Origin: Euleptes europaea
Taxonomy: Eukaryota > Chordata > Lepidosauria > Squamata > Sphaerodactylidae
Direction of reading: 5' to 3'
NCBI RefSeq assembly: GCF_029931775.1
Contig: NC_079317.1
Location: 67,301,895 to 67,365,894, forward strand
DNA: 64,000 nt
The position numbers and the translations under genes were made by a program. This document shows positions 34,370-45,914 of the stretch, piece after piece (the stretch's first letter is position 1; every line of letters starts with the position of its first letter). The notes below the pieces were generated by a model, which did not search any database, had not been told where the DNA came from, and worked only from the letters and a program-made list of their open reading frames with translations.

Positions 34370-34588
34370 TAGGGTTGCCAACCTCCAGGTACTAGCTGGA
34401 GATCTCCTGCTATTTCAACTGATCTCAAGCCAATAGAGAACAGTCCACCTGGAGAAAATGACCGCTTTGGAGGGTGGATTCTATGGCATTATACCCCACT
34501 GAAGTCCCTCCCCTCTCTAAACCCAGCCCTCCTCAGGCCCTGCCCCAAAAATCTCCAGGTATTTCCTAACCTGGAGCTGGCAACCCTA
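34370..34588. mobile_element. TTGCCA-family DNA transposon, well preserved
   Basis: Ends TAGGGTTGCCAACCTCCAGG and CCTGGAGCTGGCAACCCTA are inverted repeats. The interior has 'cacctggagaaaatgacc' and 'ggattctatggcattata'. At about 219 bp it is the best copy of the family in the window. Confidence 0.88.
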
Positions 34589-34668
34589 CCTGGAAAGAGG
34601 GCTGACATTTGTCCTTCTGCCTAGCACCCAGTTTTAGGCCAGTTCATGTACCTATGCCACCCATAAGA

Positions 34669-36150
34669 CTAAGGTCAACTTTTCATGGACGATTTTGCTG
34701 CTCTCTTGCCATGGAGCAAAAAAAAAAAAAAACCTTTAAAAAAAATTTTCATGGCCGCGGATCATCCCCGTCAATCCCGAAGTTTTGGTTTTTCATGGGA
34801 ACAAAGCAGGCAGTATTCTGCAAAGGTTTGGTCTGCCCCTTTTCTGGAGCCCTCCCCTTCTGATAAGCTCATTGTTTATGCCCGCCCCCAACTACGCCCC
34901 AACTCCACCCAGCGGATTACCTTGTGCGGTTCACCTCTGTGGACATGTCCCCAGTGCAGAAAAACAAGCACCAGTCCCTCTGGTTTCCTTATATAATTTT
35001 TCTATTTACCATGCTCCCCGTTTCCCCCCACCCCCATACTTGGCGATGCTCCCCCCTTTCCCAGACTTTGACAGATGGTCATTGTTGTGCCCCCACCCCC
35101 AGTACAGCTCTGGCCATCCAGTGCCAGGAACTTCCATCCAGGAGGGCTGGCAGCCTTGGGGGTGAACCTTGGTGGCGAGCGCTCAAGAGACCAAACCACT
35201 CGACTCCACTTTCATGCAACCAAATGTATGGGGAGTTTTACCTTGGATTTGCCGCTCTCTGGATGCTCTCTGGATGCACACTCTCCCTTCCCTTTGCAGC
35301 ATGCAGATCCGCACACTTTCCCAAGATTTCCATAGTTCCTTTGTTCTGTTCGGTTGGGGGTGCACAGGATGCATGGGGTGGGGGAGAGGAGGGACATCCA
35401 GAGCAGACTGGCTGCCCCTCCTCAGAAGGGTGACGGGAGGGAGTTTTGCCTTGGATTTGCCACTCTCAGGATGCACATTTTCCCCATCCGAATTCTCAAA
35501 ACTCAACAATAAGCCCCCAAAGCAGAGTTTTGAGAATTTGAATGGAGAAATGTACATTTAAAGAGTGGCAAACCCAAGGCAAAACCTCCCATGCATAAAT
35601 GGCCAAACACTCTCCCTTCCCTTCGCAGCATGCTGATCCGTCCTGACTTGGAGGGAGGCTGTCCCCTGGGCGTGATCCCCTAAACATACCCTCCCCCCAC
35701 AAGCAAAGCTGCGGCACTCGCTCTCCAAAGAACAAAGAGTGCGATCTGCAGCAGCTATGCGCCGCCCGGCACTCCTATGAAGAGGAAACGCACACATCTC
35801 CGGCCGGAAGACTTCTGTGGAGGTGGAATGGCGGCCTGCGATACATGTCGGAGCACAAAACTCCCCTTATCCAATCACCGTTCACATGAGTGGCGAGTCA
35901 CGGGGAGGGAGGAGAAATTTGCCTGCATGGGTGGGGAGAATACATCCGACCCCAGAGAGTTTTTCATGGAGATCTGCACCAAAAACTGCGTAGCAAAAGG
36001 AAAGAACGGACCAAAACAGGTTTGACTTGACGCGGGGATGAAGCGTTTTTCCCCCCTAAAATTCAAAGCAGTCATGAAAAATCAAAAATTAGCAGCGTGG
36101 CAAAACAAAAGTGAAACCGCTGCAAACCTCTGTGAAAAAATGAACTAAGA
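34669..36150. mobile_element. Probable 1.5-kb non-autonomous DNA transposon, composite
   Basis: GC- and CpG-rich relative to its flanks. The left end 'ctaaggtcaacttttcatgg' and the right end, reverse complemented ('cttagttcattttttcac', 'gaggtttgcagcgg'), look like diverged inverted repeats. The interior holds a repeated block 'actctcccttccctt.gcagcatg' at about 35279 and 35609 and a nested palindromic element at 35437. Many overlapping ORFs arise from low stop density; none resembles a transposase. Confidence 0.45.
35437..35592. mobile_element. Palindromic MITE (GGGAGTTTTGCCTTGG family)
   Basis: Left arm 'gggagttttgccttggatt', 'ccgaattctcaaaactc'; right arm 'gagttttgagaatttg', 'ggcaaacccaaggcaaaac', 'cctccc'. 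It is the same family as 48601-48760, where the ends are more symmetrical. A partial left arm of the same family is also present at about 35230. Confidence 0.8.
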
Positions 36151-36479
36151 GTACTTTTTGCTTGGATTTTCTGTAACAAACAGATAACAAATTACAGTCC
36201 CTTCAACATAATAAAAATCAAATCTTTGGAGACCCACCTATGTCAACAGATGCATATTCTGTTCAGGGACTAACTATACAATATGTCAGCAATCCCTAAC
36301 AAGGCACCAAATGATGCCATGGTGCTCACTGATGTTTTTCTGGCCATTTCCTTCATCAACAAAATGAGAGCCAATCCTGGATTTCCTCTGATTTCTTGGT
36401 GCAGAAGATAATTCAAAAGAGCCCAGGAGTCATCATCTTTATATTTACAAGGAACACTTTTTTTTTTTTGCCTTCCTCT
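36151..36479. other. Non-coding DNA, nothing recognised
   Basis: About 330 bp of AT-rich sequence between a DNA transposon and a CR1 tail, with no gene or repeat that I can support. Confidence 0.4.
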
Positions 36480-36600
36480 GGGCATAGAGTAGGGATTACT
36501 GGGAGGATGGGGGTGAGGGAGGTAGTTGTGAATTTCCTGCATTGTGCAGGGGGATGGACTAGATGACCTTTGATGTCCCTTCCAGCTCTATATTTCTATA
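36480..36600 (+). mobile_element. CR1 LINE 3' end
   Basis: Contains the CR1 3' UTR signature 'gggggatggactagatgacc', 'tgtcccttccagctctat' and an imperfect 'atttctata' terminal repeat. Plus orientation, severely 5' truncated. Confidence 0.85.
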
Positions 36601-36850
36601 AACAAATGCCTCCTTCATGGGATGATGCTTGAGTTAGAACCTTCTGTCACTTTGTAATTGGCTCCAGTGCCCCATGGCAACCATTTGTGATAGTGCCCAT
36701 TCTCTGGGTTGAAGCCTGCAATCCATCAACAGAAAGATGTAACAGCTGTGGGTCTTTACTGGCTTCTTCCCCTCAATAGCTATTTCCAACCCTAGGAAAG
36801 TTTATTCCCAGGGTCGTGCAATGCACGTGGAATAATATGCATGTGGGTCT

Positions 36851-36985
36851 AGGGACTGTGGCTCAGTGGTATAGTATCTGCTTTGCATGCAAAAGATCCC
36901 AGGTTCAGTCTCCAGCATCTCCTGTTAAAAGGGTGCATCGTAGGTGATTGAAAAACCTCAATCTACGACTCTGCAAGGCTGCTGC
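36851..36985 (+). mobile_element. tRNA-Ala-derived SINE, partial
   Basis: The head 'gggactgtggctcagtgg', 'ctgctttgcatgca', 'ccaggttcagtctcc' follows tRNA-Ala (anticodon region TTTGCAT; B box GGTTCAGTCTC). The body fades after 'ggtgattgaaaaacctc'. Other copies lie at 37131, 50440 and 63820. It is not a functional tRNA: the anticodon and acceptor stems are mismatched. Confidence 0.8.
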
Positions 36986-37016
36986 CACTTAAAGTAGCGG
37001 TAGCTTGGTGGACAAA

Positions 37017-37100
37017 TCATTGGAGCACCTTTCCTATGAGGAAAGGTTTAATAGTCTGGGACTGTGCAGTTTACAAAAAACAAGACAGCTAAGGGGGACA
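37017..37100 (+). mobile_element. CR1 LINE fragment
   Basis: 'tggagcacctttcctatgag', 'gaaaggtttaatagtctggg', 'agggggacatgatagaac' match the part of CR1 just downstream of the coding region. It is a separate fragment from the one at 37561, interrupted by a SINE. Confidence 0.8.
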
Positions 37101-37130
37101 TGATAGAACAGGGGTCCCTACCCTTTTAGG

Positions 37131-37350
37131 GGAGGGGCTGTGGCTCAGTTTGTAGAGCATCTGCTTCGCATCCAGAAGATCCCATGTTCAATTCATGGCA
37201 TCTCCGGTTAAAGGGACTAGGCAAGTAGGTGATGGGAAAGTCCTCTACCTGAGAGCCTGGAGAGCCGCTGCCGGTCTGAGTAGACAATACTGACTTTGAT
37301 GGACCAAGGGTCTGATTCAGTATAAGGCAGCTTCATGTGTGCATATGTGT
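37131..37350 (+). mobile_element. tRNA-Ala-derived SINE, nearly full length
   Basis: Head 'ggggctgtggctcag', 'agagcatctgcttcgcat', 'gttcaattcatggcatctcc'. Body 'gactaggcaagtaggtgatg', 'gccgctgccggtctgag', 'ctgattcagtataaggcagc'. It is the full form of the family seen inverted at 50440. Confidence 0.88.
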
Positions 37351-37367
37351 CAACAAGCTGCAGTAGG

Positions 37368-37440
37368 CAGAAAGGGGTGAAATCACCCCTTTTGCCTTTT
37401 GGCAAAAGGGGGTGAAATCACCCCTCTTGCCTTTTGCGTA
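37368..37440. repeat. Tandem duplication with embedded palindrome
   Basis: A unit of about 36 bp containing ggggtgaaatcacccc and 'ttgccttttg' occurs twice in a row. Each unit includes a perfect 16-bp palindrome, so slippage is a plausible cause. Confidence 0.75.
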
Positions 37441-37560
37441 GCTGCAGGTCTACTCACAGAAGAAGGGGATAATTTAGCCTCCTTCCCTCCCCCTCCCCAC
37501 TATAGCCTCCTGAGCCACCCTCTGAGCCTCCCCACTACACCCTCCTGAGCCACATGGCCA

Positions 37561-38092
37561 TTACTATAGGTCAGTCAGTTTAACCTCTGTCCCAGGGGAA
37601 ATCTTTCAGCAGATTTTAAAAGGGCTGATTTGTAAACACCTAGAGAATAATTTGGTGATAAGAAGCGGTCAGCATGGATCTGTCTCTAATAGGTCCTGTC
37701 AGACCAATCTCATTTCCTTTTTTGATTGGGTGACAGATCTGGTAGATGGTCGGGATGCTGTGGATATTGTATATTTGGATTTTAGTAAGGAATTTGATAT
37801 TTGAAGAGCTGCCATTTAAAGGAGGGTAGGACACTATTTCGGTAGTGGAGGATAAGACTCGTAACAATGTGTTTAAATTATGGGTTGGGGGACATCGGCA
37901 TGATACTAGGAAAAACCTTTTAACAATAAGGGCAGTTCAGGGGTGGTTGCCCAGGGATGTTGTGGGTTCTCCCTCCTCGGAAGTAGAGATAGAACGATTA
38001 TTTGTCAGAGATGCTTTAGGTCACCCTGCATGGTGCAGTGGGTTGGAATGGATGGTCTTTAGGCCCCTTCCAACTTTTTAATTCTATGATTA
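37561..38092 (+). mobile_element. CR1 LINE with reverse transcriptase fragment and 3' UTR
   Basis: One frame reads LTSVPGEIFQQILKGLI, HGSVSNRSCQTNLISFF and DAVDIVYLDFSKEFD. These are unmistakable CR1 RT motifs, with the motif A region YLDFSKxFD. An internal deletion then leads to the 3' UTR ('ggttgcccagggatgttgtg', 'ccttccaactttttaattct'), ending in the CR1 'attctatgattata' terminus. The copy lacks most of the element. Confidence 0.9.
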
Positions 38093-40359
38093 TACTCTCT
38101 GCACAACCCAGAATCCCAGGAATAAACTTTCTCATGGCTGGAAATGTCTTCTGAGGGCAGGGGGAAATCAGGAAAACAGGGGACCTTCGCACAGACCTTG
38201 CAAGGTCCTTGCACTAGATCCAACCCCAAAATTGTAAAAATATTTGTAGGCTCAGCAAGGCTGGGGAGCTCTGCAATATATTCACAGGCATGCTCTGTTT
38301 TTTTTCTAAGCAAAAGAACTTTTGGGAGAAGAAATTTGGGTGATGGACTGCTTAAGATTTGATTTGCTTAATCCTTTCCCTGCTCATTCCTTATCTGCAC
38401 CAGGTCATTTGGGTTCTTTCAGATCGAAATTTAGAGTGGAGAAATATAAACTTGCTGTTGCTTAGAAAAGTAGCCTGGCCCAAAGGGGTCCATTGCACAC
38501 ATGTGTACAAACACTGTCTTTAGGCGATAAGACAATTTGCAGGTGCTTGCGCTTTATGTAGTAATAGAGGCAAGCCAGATGCAAAGTGGAAGAGCAGTCT
38601 GGTGGTTGGAAACAGCAAGTGAAAAAAAATGGATACAGGGGAGAGAAGTGGTAATTTTAGGGTTAACCAGAAGCACATAAAGAAAGAGTAGGGAAGTGGA
38701 ACTGTGGAGACATTTGAAAGTAACCACAAGATGAAACGACAAAAGGAAGCCAGTGGGGAAAAGTCATATAAGAAAAAGTCATATGATCTGAATAGCAAAC
38801 AGGTTACATTAGTTAGGTAGTAGCATTTAAACAGAGCAAAGGTTTAAAAGCAGAAGCCTATAGAATGTGGCAGCAGTCAGTATGGGAAAATGTAGGGGAA
38901 ATCATCCATAATCCCAGATATCTGGGGTCTGATTGTAGTTATTTCATTACTGAAATAAATGCATTCTACACCTATTAAGAGACATACACTGCTGTATTAT
39001 ATCACATGTCCCAAGATTTATCAGTCCTAGCAATGAAAAGCAGGACCTGGAGTTGAGTCCTGGTTCAAATTTATTTTAGGGTCCATACTCTGACAAGGGT
39101 GGAGTGAGTCCAGCTCCAAGTCGCACACACATGTAGGATGATCACACACAACAGAAAGATGGCACTTGAATGCCTTTTGAAACTATACAGAAGAGGAGAT
39201 TTTAGCAGGTGCTACTTATCATGTCACATTACTACAGGAATGAGTAAAATGGCACTTGTCAATTTCTTCCAATCTCATTCTCATGTTGCATCTTGCAGGA
39301 TTGTCTTGCAGTTAATGTCAGTGTATGTGTCTTTTTTTACAAGAACACATGGTGCAGACCATCCTGGCTTCAGCAGCTTGGACACCAATTGGGTTAAATG
39401 GCAAAAGACATGAAGACTGCAGTGGTTAGCACAGAGTTGCTATTAACCTGCACGTTTACTTTCCTATTCAATTAGCACCATCGTGTGGTAGAAAGAATCT
39501 GTGCACTGACAGATTTCACAAAATACATTTGTGTGTTTAATAGAGAAGGTTACAAGGTCAAGCTCTTGTTTTTCAGGTCAAGCTGGCTCCTCCAACTACA
39601 TTTGTGCGTGTGTAAATATAGCCCCATTTGCCACAGCAAATTATTAATGCTTTTCTGGATCCAAAGTGTGTGCCGTGATTCTTGCGTGTATCGTTTTCCT
39701 TTCCTTGCAAGTAGTGCAGGTCACTTCTTGTCTCCACGCAGCTGCCTCTATCTGGACCTTGCTCTTCGGAAGGTAAATATAATTCCCCCTGAATTCCTTC
39801 AATTCTTGTGACCAACCCCTGTTGTATTCTGTTGAGTTCTGTTGAATTGGGAATTTGTTTCTATGTGCAAACTAATTTGACAATTTTATTAAAAACCTCA
39901 AAATTAACAAAATGCTTCTTTATTGGGAACCTTTTCCACTGGTGTGCTCATCTGGCGTAGAAATTGGTTTAAAGATCCCCACGCCAACCTCTTGCAAAGT
40001 AAAAGCTTTACCAGTCTCCAGCTAATTTCCCCCAATAAAAGGAGACCCCTCTGCTTGGTGTAACTGATTCTTTTTAGGCATTCAGTATTTTTCAGGCATT
40101 CAGTATTTTTCAAACGTATCTGTTATTACCTTAAGTTTCATATGTTCACCTTCTGCAAAGCTACAAGTATTATAAATGTCCAAAGCCTTCTCTCCTATAA
40201 TATGCAGAAAAATAGACAACTAATAGACCTAATCAGGTTTCTCATCAGCTCCAATAGCTGCCAGATTAAGTTCAAACCGCTGTCTACATTTTTTCCAATT
40301 GTCTGCAATGTCCCCAGAGAGCTGCAGGCCTGATGGTGGTTGCAACATATCCATGCTGA
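38093..40359. other. Non-coding DNA with a short tandem repeat
   Basis: No gene recognised over about 2.3 kb. The only repeat of note is two exact 18-bp units (aggcattcagtatttttc) at 40076-40111. Remaining ORFs look like chance frames. Confidence 0.45.
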
Positions 40360-40735
40360 ATAAGAGCTACTTACAGAGGCTTGCTGCAGGTGGGGCCTGA
40401 GCAGCTCCTAATTCACCAAATAAATTGCAGTGGAAGCCAGCACAATCCTCATTCCCCACTTCTGACACCATGTAATGTAAAATAGAGACCAGAGGAATGA
40501 GGAGTAATTCAAACAGTTTTAATCTAAGCAGCATTTCCAACAGGTTCATGCAAGCACTCTCAACTAACTGAACTGCCTACTTGAACATGTGACTTTAGGG
40601 AAGATCATCAAATTAACACCTAGATTAATATAAGGGAATATTTTGAAAGTATTAGTTCGATCACAACTGCAGGGACAGGGTGCGATTGGCTGTGGCTGTA
40701 GTTGTTATCCTGTGCTACACCAGGGCTTTTAACCT
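40360..40735 (-). mobile_element. Possible LTR-retroelement fossil
   Basis: On the minus strand, near 40450-40467, a tRNA-Leu-type primer-binding-site-like motif (tggtgtcagaagtgggga) directly follows what could be the CA end of an LTR extending to higher coordinates. No coding region was recognised, the other LTR end was not found, and the element is degraded. It is probably an old fragment of a gypsy- or ERV-like element. The call rests on one motif. Confidence 0.3.
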
Positions 40736-42673
40736 GGCTCATCTTTGAAAGATTGCATTTTTATTATTTCCACATTCTGATGCCAAAACTGCATCCCCTC
40801 CTTAGTCTCAGCAAAAGGATATAAAGAGTTACCCCTCAATCCAATTGTAGCCAGTTTGGAATGCATCCTGTTATCCCAGCCTCTCGATCGGCACTCTCGC
40901 TTTTCTACTTCACGGACCTGTCTCTGCATCTCCTTCCCCACCTGGTCAGTTGCATCCCCTGACACTGCTCCAATGCTGCTGAGACAACCCCCCCTTCTCT
41001 CCAGAAACATACTCGTATGTCTCCATGTCCCCCTTTTAGTTTTTCTCACCAAGTAGGTAGGCAGTTTTTCTAGGGAAAGGTTTTTGTACTGTAGCTATCA
41101 CTATGAATTTTCCTTTCTGTAACTCCCCCTGTGCTCTGCAAATCACTTGGATTAATTTGGTTTCTCTTTCTGTTTATAAAATTAAATCCCGTTTGTTTAA
41201 GAGACTTCTCCCCCCCCCCTTGTTTTTCTGAGTGTTGATCTGAATCTGGACCTTAGTATACACAGGATAGATCCCAAGTATTGAAGTACCCAAAATACAT
41301 GCGTTTGTTCTGTGCTAGAAAGGAGATGCCTTCACATGTATTTAGGTAATACCTGGGCCTGTATAACCACAATTTTCTTAACTTTCCCCCCTCTTGCTCC
41401 AGATATGTAGCCAAGGGTCTTTCATTAACTGGCTCTACCCAGTTTTAACCAGAACTTACCAAATCACCTTCTCAGCCTGGCTTCCTTTTTCTCAGCAACT
41501 GCCACTGAGTTTTTACTGTCTTAGCAAAGTTCTGACTTGGTTCTGGAGTGGGGGTTCTTGGTTCCTAAATTCAAGGATCCCCATGGTACAGCACTGCAGA
41601 CCAAAAGAGGAATACAGACAGAAAGAGGAATTACTGACAGCTGGTCTAAATAGATCACCTAGCACAGTCTTGCACAATATACTTTCAGTTTAGATTTGCA
41701 GTTTGTATCAGATCATAAGATTGAGTGGGCTTGGAGCCAATCAGGGAGCAGCAGAAAAAGGAAAAGGGGGTGGGGGGCGTTTCTCAATCTGCTACAAACA
41801 ATTTTTGATTGGAACTTTCAGCTGGTGTTCATGCAAATGTGCCTATTCATCCTTTTCCAAGCAGCAGCAAGAGTCACTACAGGCATGGAATCTTATTCAG
41901 TCCCTGGAAAAAGAGACACACAGCTCATCAGAAATAAACAGAAGTCTTCTGGCAACGTAAAGACTGACACCGGTGCTCATGATCTTAGCAAAATGCGGAA
42001 CTTCCCATCCATTATAGGTGTCAAGTGGCTTAGCATAACTAGTGAATGGTCTTTGTACTTTTTATGACTGGATTTTAATTTTACCTGATTTTATTACGCA
42101 CTGTACTTCCTGCATTTCATGGCCCCTTGCCTCCTGCTCCCCCTGCAAAGGCTGCCTAGTGAGAACCCACCATGTCGTATTTGAAGAAGTGGGTTCTAGT
42201 CTACAAAATATTACTCTGATTTTAAAAAAAAATGGATAATCTTTAAGGTCCCACTAGATCCCTATCCGTTACTGAGTCACACAACTACCCCTCTGGAATT
42301 ACAGCTCATCAAGGAACATTGTTTGGTGGGTGGGGGTGGGGTGACTGCTACTCTCCAGCTGGAGATTACTGGGTTGACTAGAAATTAGTTATTTTACTAA
42401 GTGTTATAAGCTGCTATGATTTTTGTTTAATGTGTGAGGTACGTATGTATTTCGGGTTGGCTGGTACAGAAAGCAAATGTAAATGGGGAGAAATGTTGAA
42501 GATTAAGTAGCATCTGCCTTTCTGGAATTCCGGTCCAGATGTAGAGAGTGAAAAGGCATAACATTTGATAGCATGTGTAATGTTGGAAGATGAACAAGTG
42601 AATGAGCCTGAGATGGTAGGGCTGGTGTTATTTGGTTCAGTGATTGTGCTGTCAGGAAGAATATGGGGGCAGA
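40736..42673. other. Non-coding DNA, nothing recognised
   Basis: About 1.9 kb in the RAG1-TRAF6 spacer. A C-rich homopolymer occurs near 41208. Open frames at 41394-42067 have no recognisable domain, and I do not call them genes. Confidence 0.4.
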
Positions 42674-42868
42674 GCAGGTTGCCAACCTCCAGGTGGTGGC
42701 TGCTATTACATCTGATTTCCAGGTGATAGAGATTAGTTCACCTGGAGAAAATGGCCACTTTGGAAGGTGGACTCTATGGCATTATAACCCATTGAAGCCC
42801 CTCCCCAAACCCTGCCCTCCACCCCCAAAATCTTCTGGTATTTCCCAAACCTGGGCTGGCAACCCTAG
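42674..42868. mobile_element. TTGCCA-family DNA transposon
   Basis: Ends 'aggttgccaacctccagg' and 'ctggcaaccctag', with interior 'cacctggagaaaatggcc' and 'ggactctatggcattata'. Clear member of the family at 34370. Confidence 0.85.
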
Positions 42869-43047
42869 GACAGAGTTGACTTCTTGGTTTGTTGCAGGCT
42901 CTGGTTCCAGAGTCCATGTCCAAGTTAGGAAGGGTGTTGTTATGGGTGAGAAGTTGTTTAAGGTTAGGGGGCTATCTGTGAGCAAGAAAAAGTTTACCTC
43001 CCAATGCCTGTGAAAGTGGAGCATCATTATCCAGCATGAGTTGTATT

Positions 43048-43275
43048 TAGGGTTGCCAGGTGGATGGTATTGGCGGGCAATCCACCCAGCCACTCCGGGG
43101 CTGCAGCTGTGTGCATGTGCGGGGGTTTCAGTGTTAAAACAGCTGCGGAGATGCGGCACTTACAGAAGTAAAACCAGAAGTGCCGTCATTGCGTGAGCAC
43201 ACCCGCGCATGTGGCCACTTCAACCCCAGCCCCCAAAACCTCCTGCCGATCAGTAGGGGGGATCTAGCAACCCTA
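43048..43275. mobile_element. Second small DNA transposon with TTGCC-type ends
   Basis: Inverted ends TAGGGTTGCCA and AGCAACCCTA enclose a CpG-containing interior ('gccactccggggctgcag', 'gcatgtgcgggggtttcag') unlike the 34370 family. It shares ends but not body, so it is probably a different non-autonomous family using the same transposase. Confidence 0.7.
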
Positions 43276-43280
43276 GTTGT

Positions 43281-44155
43281 AGGTTGCTAATGATGTGTTG
43301 AACCAGTTTGATTTGAGAGCTATATGTGATCACTATTGTTGTTTCGTTTGGGCCTATTTTGTATGAGGTTATCCCTTGGTAAAATTCTGGCTTTGTTGAT
43401 CTGTTTCCTTACTACGTCAGATGGGTATTGTAATTCCAAAAATGTCTGTTGCAGTTCCTTCAAATGAAAATATCTGTCTGAGGGATTGGAACAGATCCGG
43501 CTGTAGCACAGAGCTTGGTTGTGGACAATGGATTGTTTAGTGTGTTTGGGATGGTGACTGGAGGCAGGTAGATATGCTTGTCTATCAGTAGGTTTCCAGT
43601 ATAAGGTGATTTTTATGCTTTCGTTATTTATTTGTACAGTGGCATCTAGAAAATGTATTTCTTGTATGGATTGGTTCATGGTCAGATTGATTGTGGGGTG
43701 GAGGTTGCTGAAGGCCTAGTCAAATTTCTCCAGTGCTTCTTTCCAATGTGTCCAAATGATGAAAATGTCATCAATAAATCTCATGGATAAGATAAATGTT
43801 AATGGATGCAAGCTGAGGAAACACTGCTACAGATGAGCCATGAAAATGTTGGCATATTGTGGTGCATTGCAAATGCCCATTGCTGTGCTATTGATCTGAA
43901 GGAATACATCCTCACCAAATCTGAAGTAGCTGCAGGTGAGGTCAAACTGGCAGATCTTGGTTGCAAGGTTGTCAGGGATGGTGTTCCTAATAGCCTGCAG
44001 TCCATCTTTGAGTGGGATGTTGATGTACCAAGACTCAACATCCACGGTGGCCAAAATAGTGTTTCCTGGAAGACTGTTAACAGATTGTATTTTTCTCAGG
44101 AAGTCTGTTGTGTCTCACACATAACCGAGGACATTGACGGCATAGGGTCTGAGAA
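43281..44155 (-). mobile_element. Penelope-like retroelement fragment (reverse transcriptase)
   Basis: Minus-strand translation gives, in order, ATVDVESWYINIPLKDGLQA, then FLQINSTAMGICNAPQYANI, then FIDDIFIIWT (the catalytic DD pair), then LDATVQINN and TLYWKPTDRQAYLPASSHHP. These are the RT blocks and the 'YRKPTDRxxYLxxxSxHP' connector of Penelope-like elements. The GIY-YIG endonuclease and terminal repeats are not seen. The fragment is degraded and lies in more than one frame. It supplies a plausible relative of the terminal-repeat dimer at 10586. Confidence 0.88.
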
Positions 44156-44159
44156 TAGA

Positions 44160-45078
44160 ATCCATGTAACAAGACACACCAGACTTGATTACTATAACTT
44201 GCTCTATGCAGGGCTACCCTTGAGGCTGCTCTGGAAGTTGCAGCTGGTCCAGAATGCAGCTGCAGTGTTCCCCTTCAAGGGTCCCCTGGAGAGCACACAT
44301 CCAGCAGCTGCACTGGCTTCCGATTGTTTTCCAGATCAGGTTCAAAGTATTGGTATTTACCTTCAAAGACCTAAACAGTCTGGAACCTTCGTATCTTCGG
44401 GACCGCCTTTTCCAGTAAAGAGAGCTCCAGAGAGCCTTTCATTCAGAATCAAGATTGAGCTTGAATTTGTAAACTGCTTAGACGGTTCATTCCTGGGAGT
44501 ATGAGCCTTTCATTCATCCACTGGCAACTTCCTGGTGGTCCCTGGCTAGAAGGCCACCTGGCCTTCCTCGACTAGGGCCAGAGCCTTCTCAGCTGTGGCC
44601 ACAGCCTGGTGGAACTCTCTGTCAAAGGAGACCTGGGCCATTAAAGATCTGGCCTAGTTCCGCCTGGCCTGCAAGACGGGGATGTTCCACCAGGCCCATA
44701 GTTTCGGACAGCAACGGTGTATATGGCAAACACCATATGCCAGCCTGGACTGCGGGACCCCTCTCCACTGTTTGCCAACCAGTCTCTCCACCACACCAGC
44801 CCTCCCGATTCTCACCTGGGCTGCCGCTAGCTGATGTATCTCCCCCCACCCCCGGTTTTCTGCAGGACCATACATGATATCCGGCATTTGTCGGTTTTTA
44901 TTAAGCACCATCTTTATATGGTTTTAGATGCAATTAATTGAATTCACTTGCTGTGGTTTTAATAGTTTTACATTCTATTGTTATTATGTTTGTGTTGGTT
45001 GTTAGCCTCCCTGAGCCCTGCTAGACAGGGGGAGAGTGGAATATAAGCATAAACAATAATGATGATGATAATGATAAT
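44160..45078 (+). mobile_element. L2-like LINE 3' end
   Basis: Starts 'gacttgattactataacttg', typical of the region before 'gcactggcttccg'. It continues with 'gccttctcagctgtggcc', 'cacagcctggtggaactctc' and 'ctgagccctgctagac', ending in a GAT/AAT repeat. It parallels the 3' part of the 13376-14605 element closely and abuts the Penelope-like fragment. Confidence 0.8.
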
Positions 45079-45287
45079 ACATATTTTCATCACATCCAGA
45101 TTTTGTCATATAATTGCTTATACTTGGGTCCTCTTGGTCCCAGCAGATTACAATTGTTCATTGTCCCCAGGGTTCTTCTGCTAGAAATGTCAAGCTGTTA
45201 TTCAAAAGAAATGCCACAAGATGGCAGGGTGAACATACAAAATTGCTTTGTCTGCTATTCAAAACATCCATATAACTTTCTGTTCTT

Positions 45288-45365
45288 CAATCCTATGCAC
45301 ATTTACCTAGGAATAAGCTCCATTTTACATGACAGAGTTCACTTCTGAGTAGGCATGTAGTATTG
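45288..45365. mobile_element. Short palindromic element (about 78 bp)
   Basis: Arms 'caatcctatgcacatttacc' and 'cttctgagtaggcatgtag' form an imperfect inverted repeat around 'ccattttacatgacag'. It belongs to a family of tiny interspersed palindromes common in reptile genomes. Confidence 0.6.
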
Positions 45366-45644
45366 AGTAGCAGGACTCTCAGGACTATTCACATATTATG
45401 TTTTTAGCATGTGTATGTATGGAACATGCTAAAAATAGAATGCTTAGTCCCTACAAAGGTGTTTAAAGCTAATTTGATAGGCACATATTTCTCAGAGTTC
45501 CTGATTAGGTGGGGCTCCATGCATCTTGCACATGAAATGGCCCTTCGACTTGATTGCTGATGGTTTGGTGTGGGTAGCATAGAGCCCCTGAACTGGTTTA
45601 GTGGTGAGAACATCAAATAGGGGTGTCCACTCAGAGCAGTGGTG

Positions 45645-45800
45645 AGAGAAAATTAAAATCAAATAAATGGCCTCTAGCTGACAGTGTAGCATCACTTCCA
45701 GGGAAAGCCAGAAGTGACGTCACACTTCCTTAGGACTTGGACAAAATTTTGTGATGAAACCATAGAGTTCTCAACAATTATAGTTTTTTTCCAATGTTTC
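45645..45800. mobile_element. Degraded small interspersed element
   Basis: 'gaagtgacgtcacacttcc' and 'aaccatagagttctcaac' resemble the element at 8174-8421 in inverse or partial form. Ends unclear; low-confidence family assignment. Confidence 0.35.
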
Positions 45801-45914
45801 CTGAGAAGAAACTGAAAAATTTGGTGGAGAACCAGGGAGAAAAACTGCTATGAAATGGTTTCTCGTTTAGAGTGGATAAAATCGTTCTTAAGGCAGTTTT
45901 TCACAGTATAAAAA

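Noticed and set aside
34785-35561. Overlapping 124-169 codon frames
   Set aside because: Low stop density in a GC-rich repeat with internal duplications and a palindrome; no protein domain seen.
36851-36925. tRNA-Ala gene
   Set aside because: Box-like motifs are present, but stems are mismatched and the sequence continues into a SINE body shared with three other copies.
41394-42067. Open frames of 99-123 codons as a gene between RAG1 and TRAF6
   Set aside because: No recognisable domain and no splice-site pattern or synteny support; typical of chance frames.
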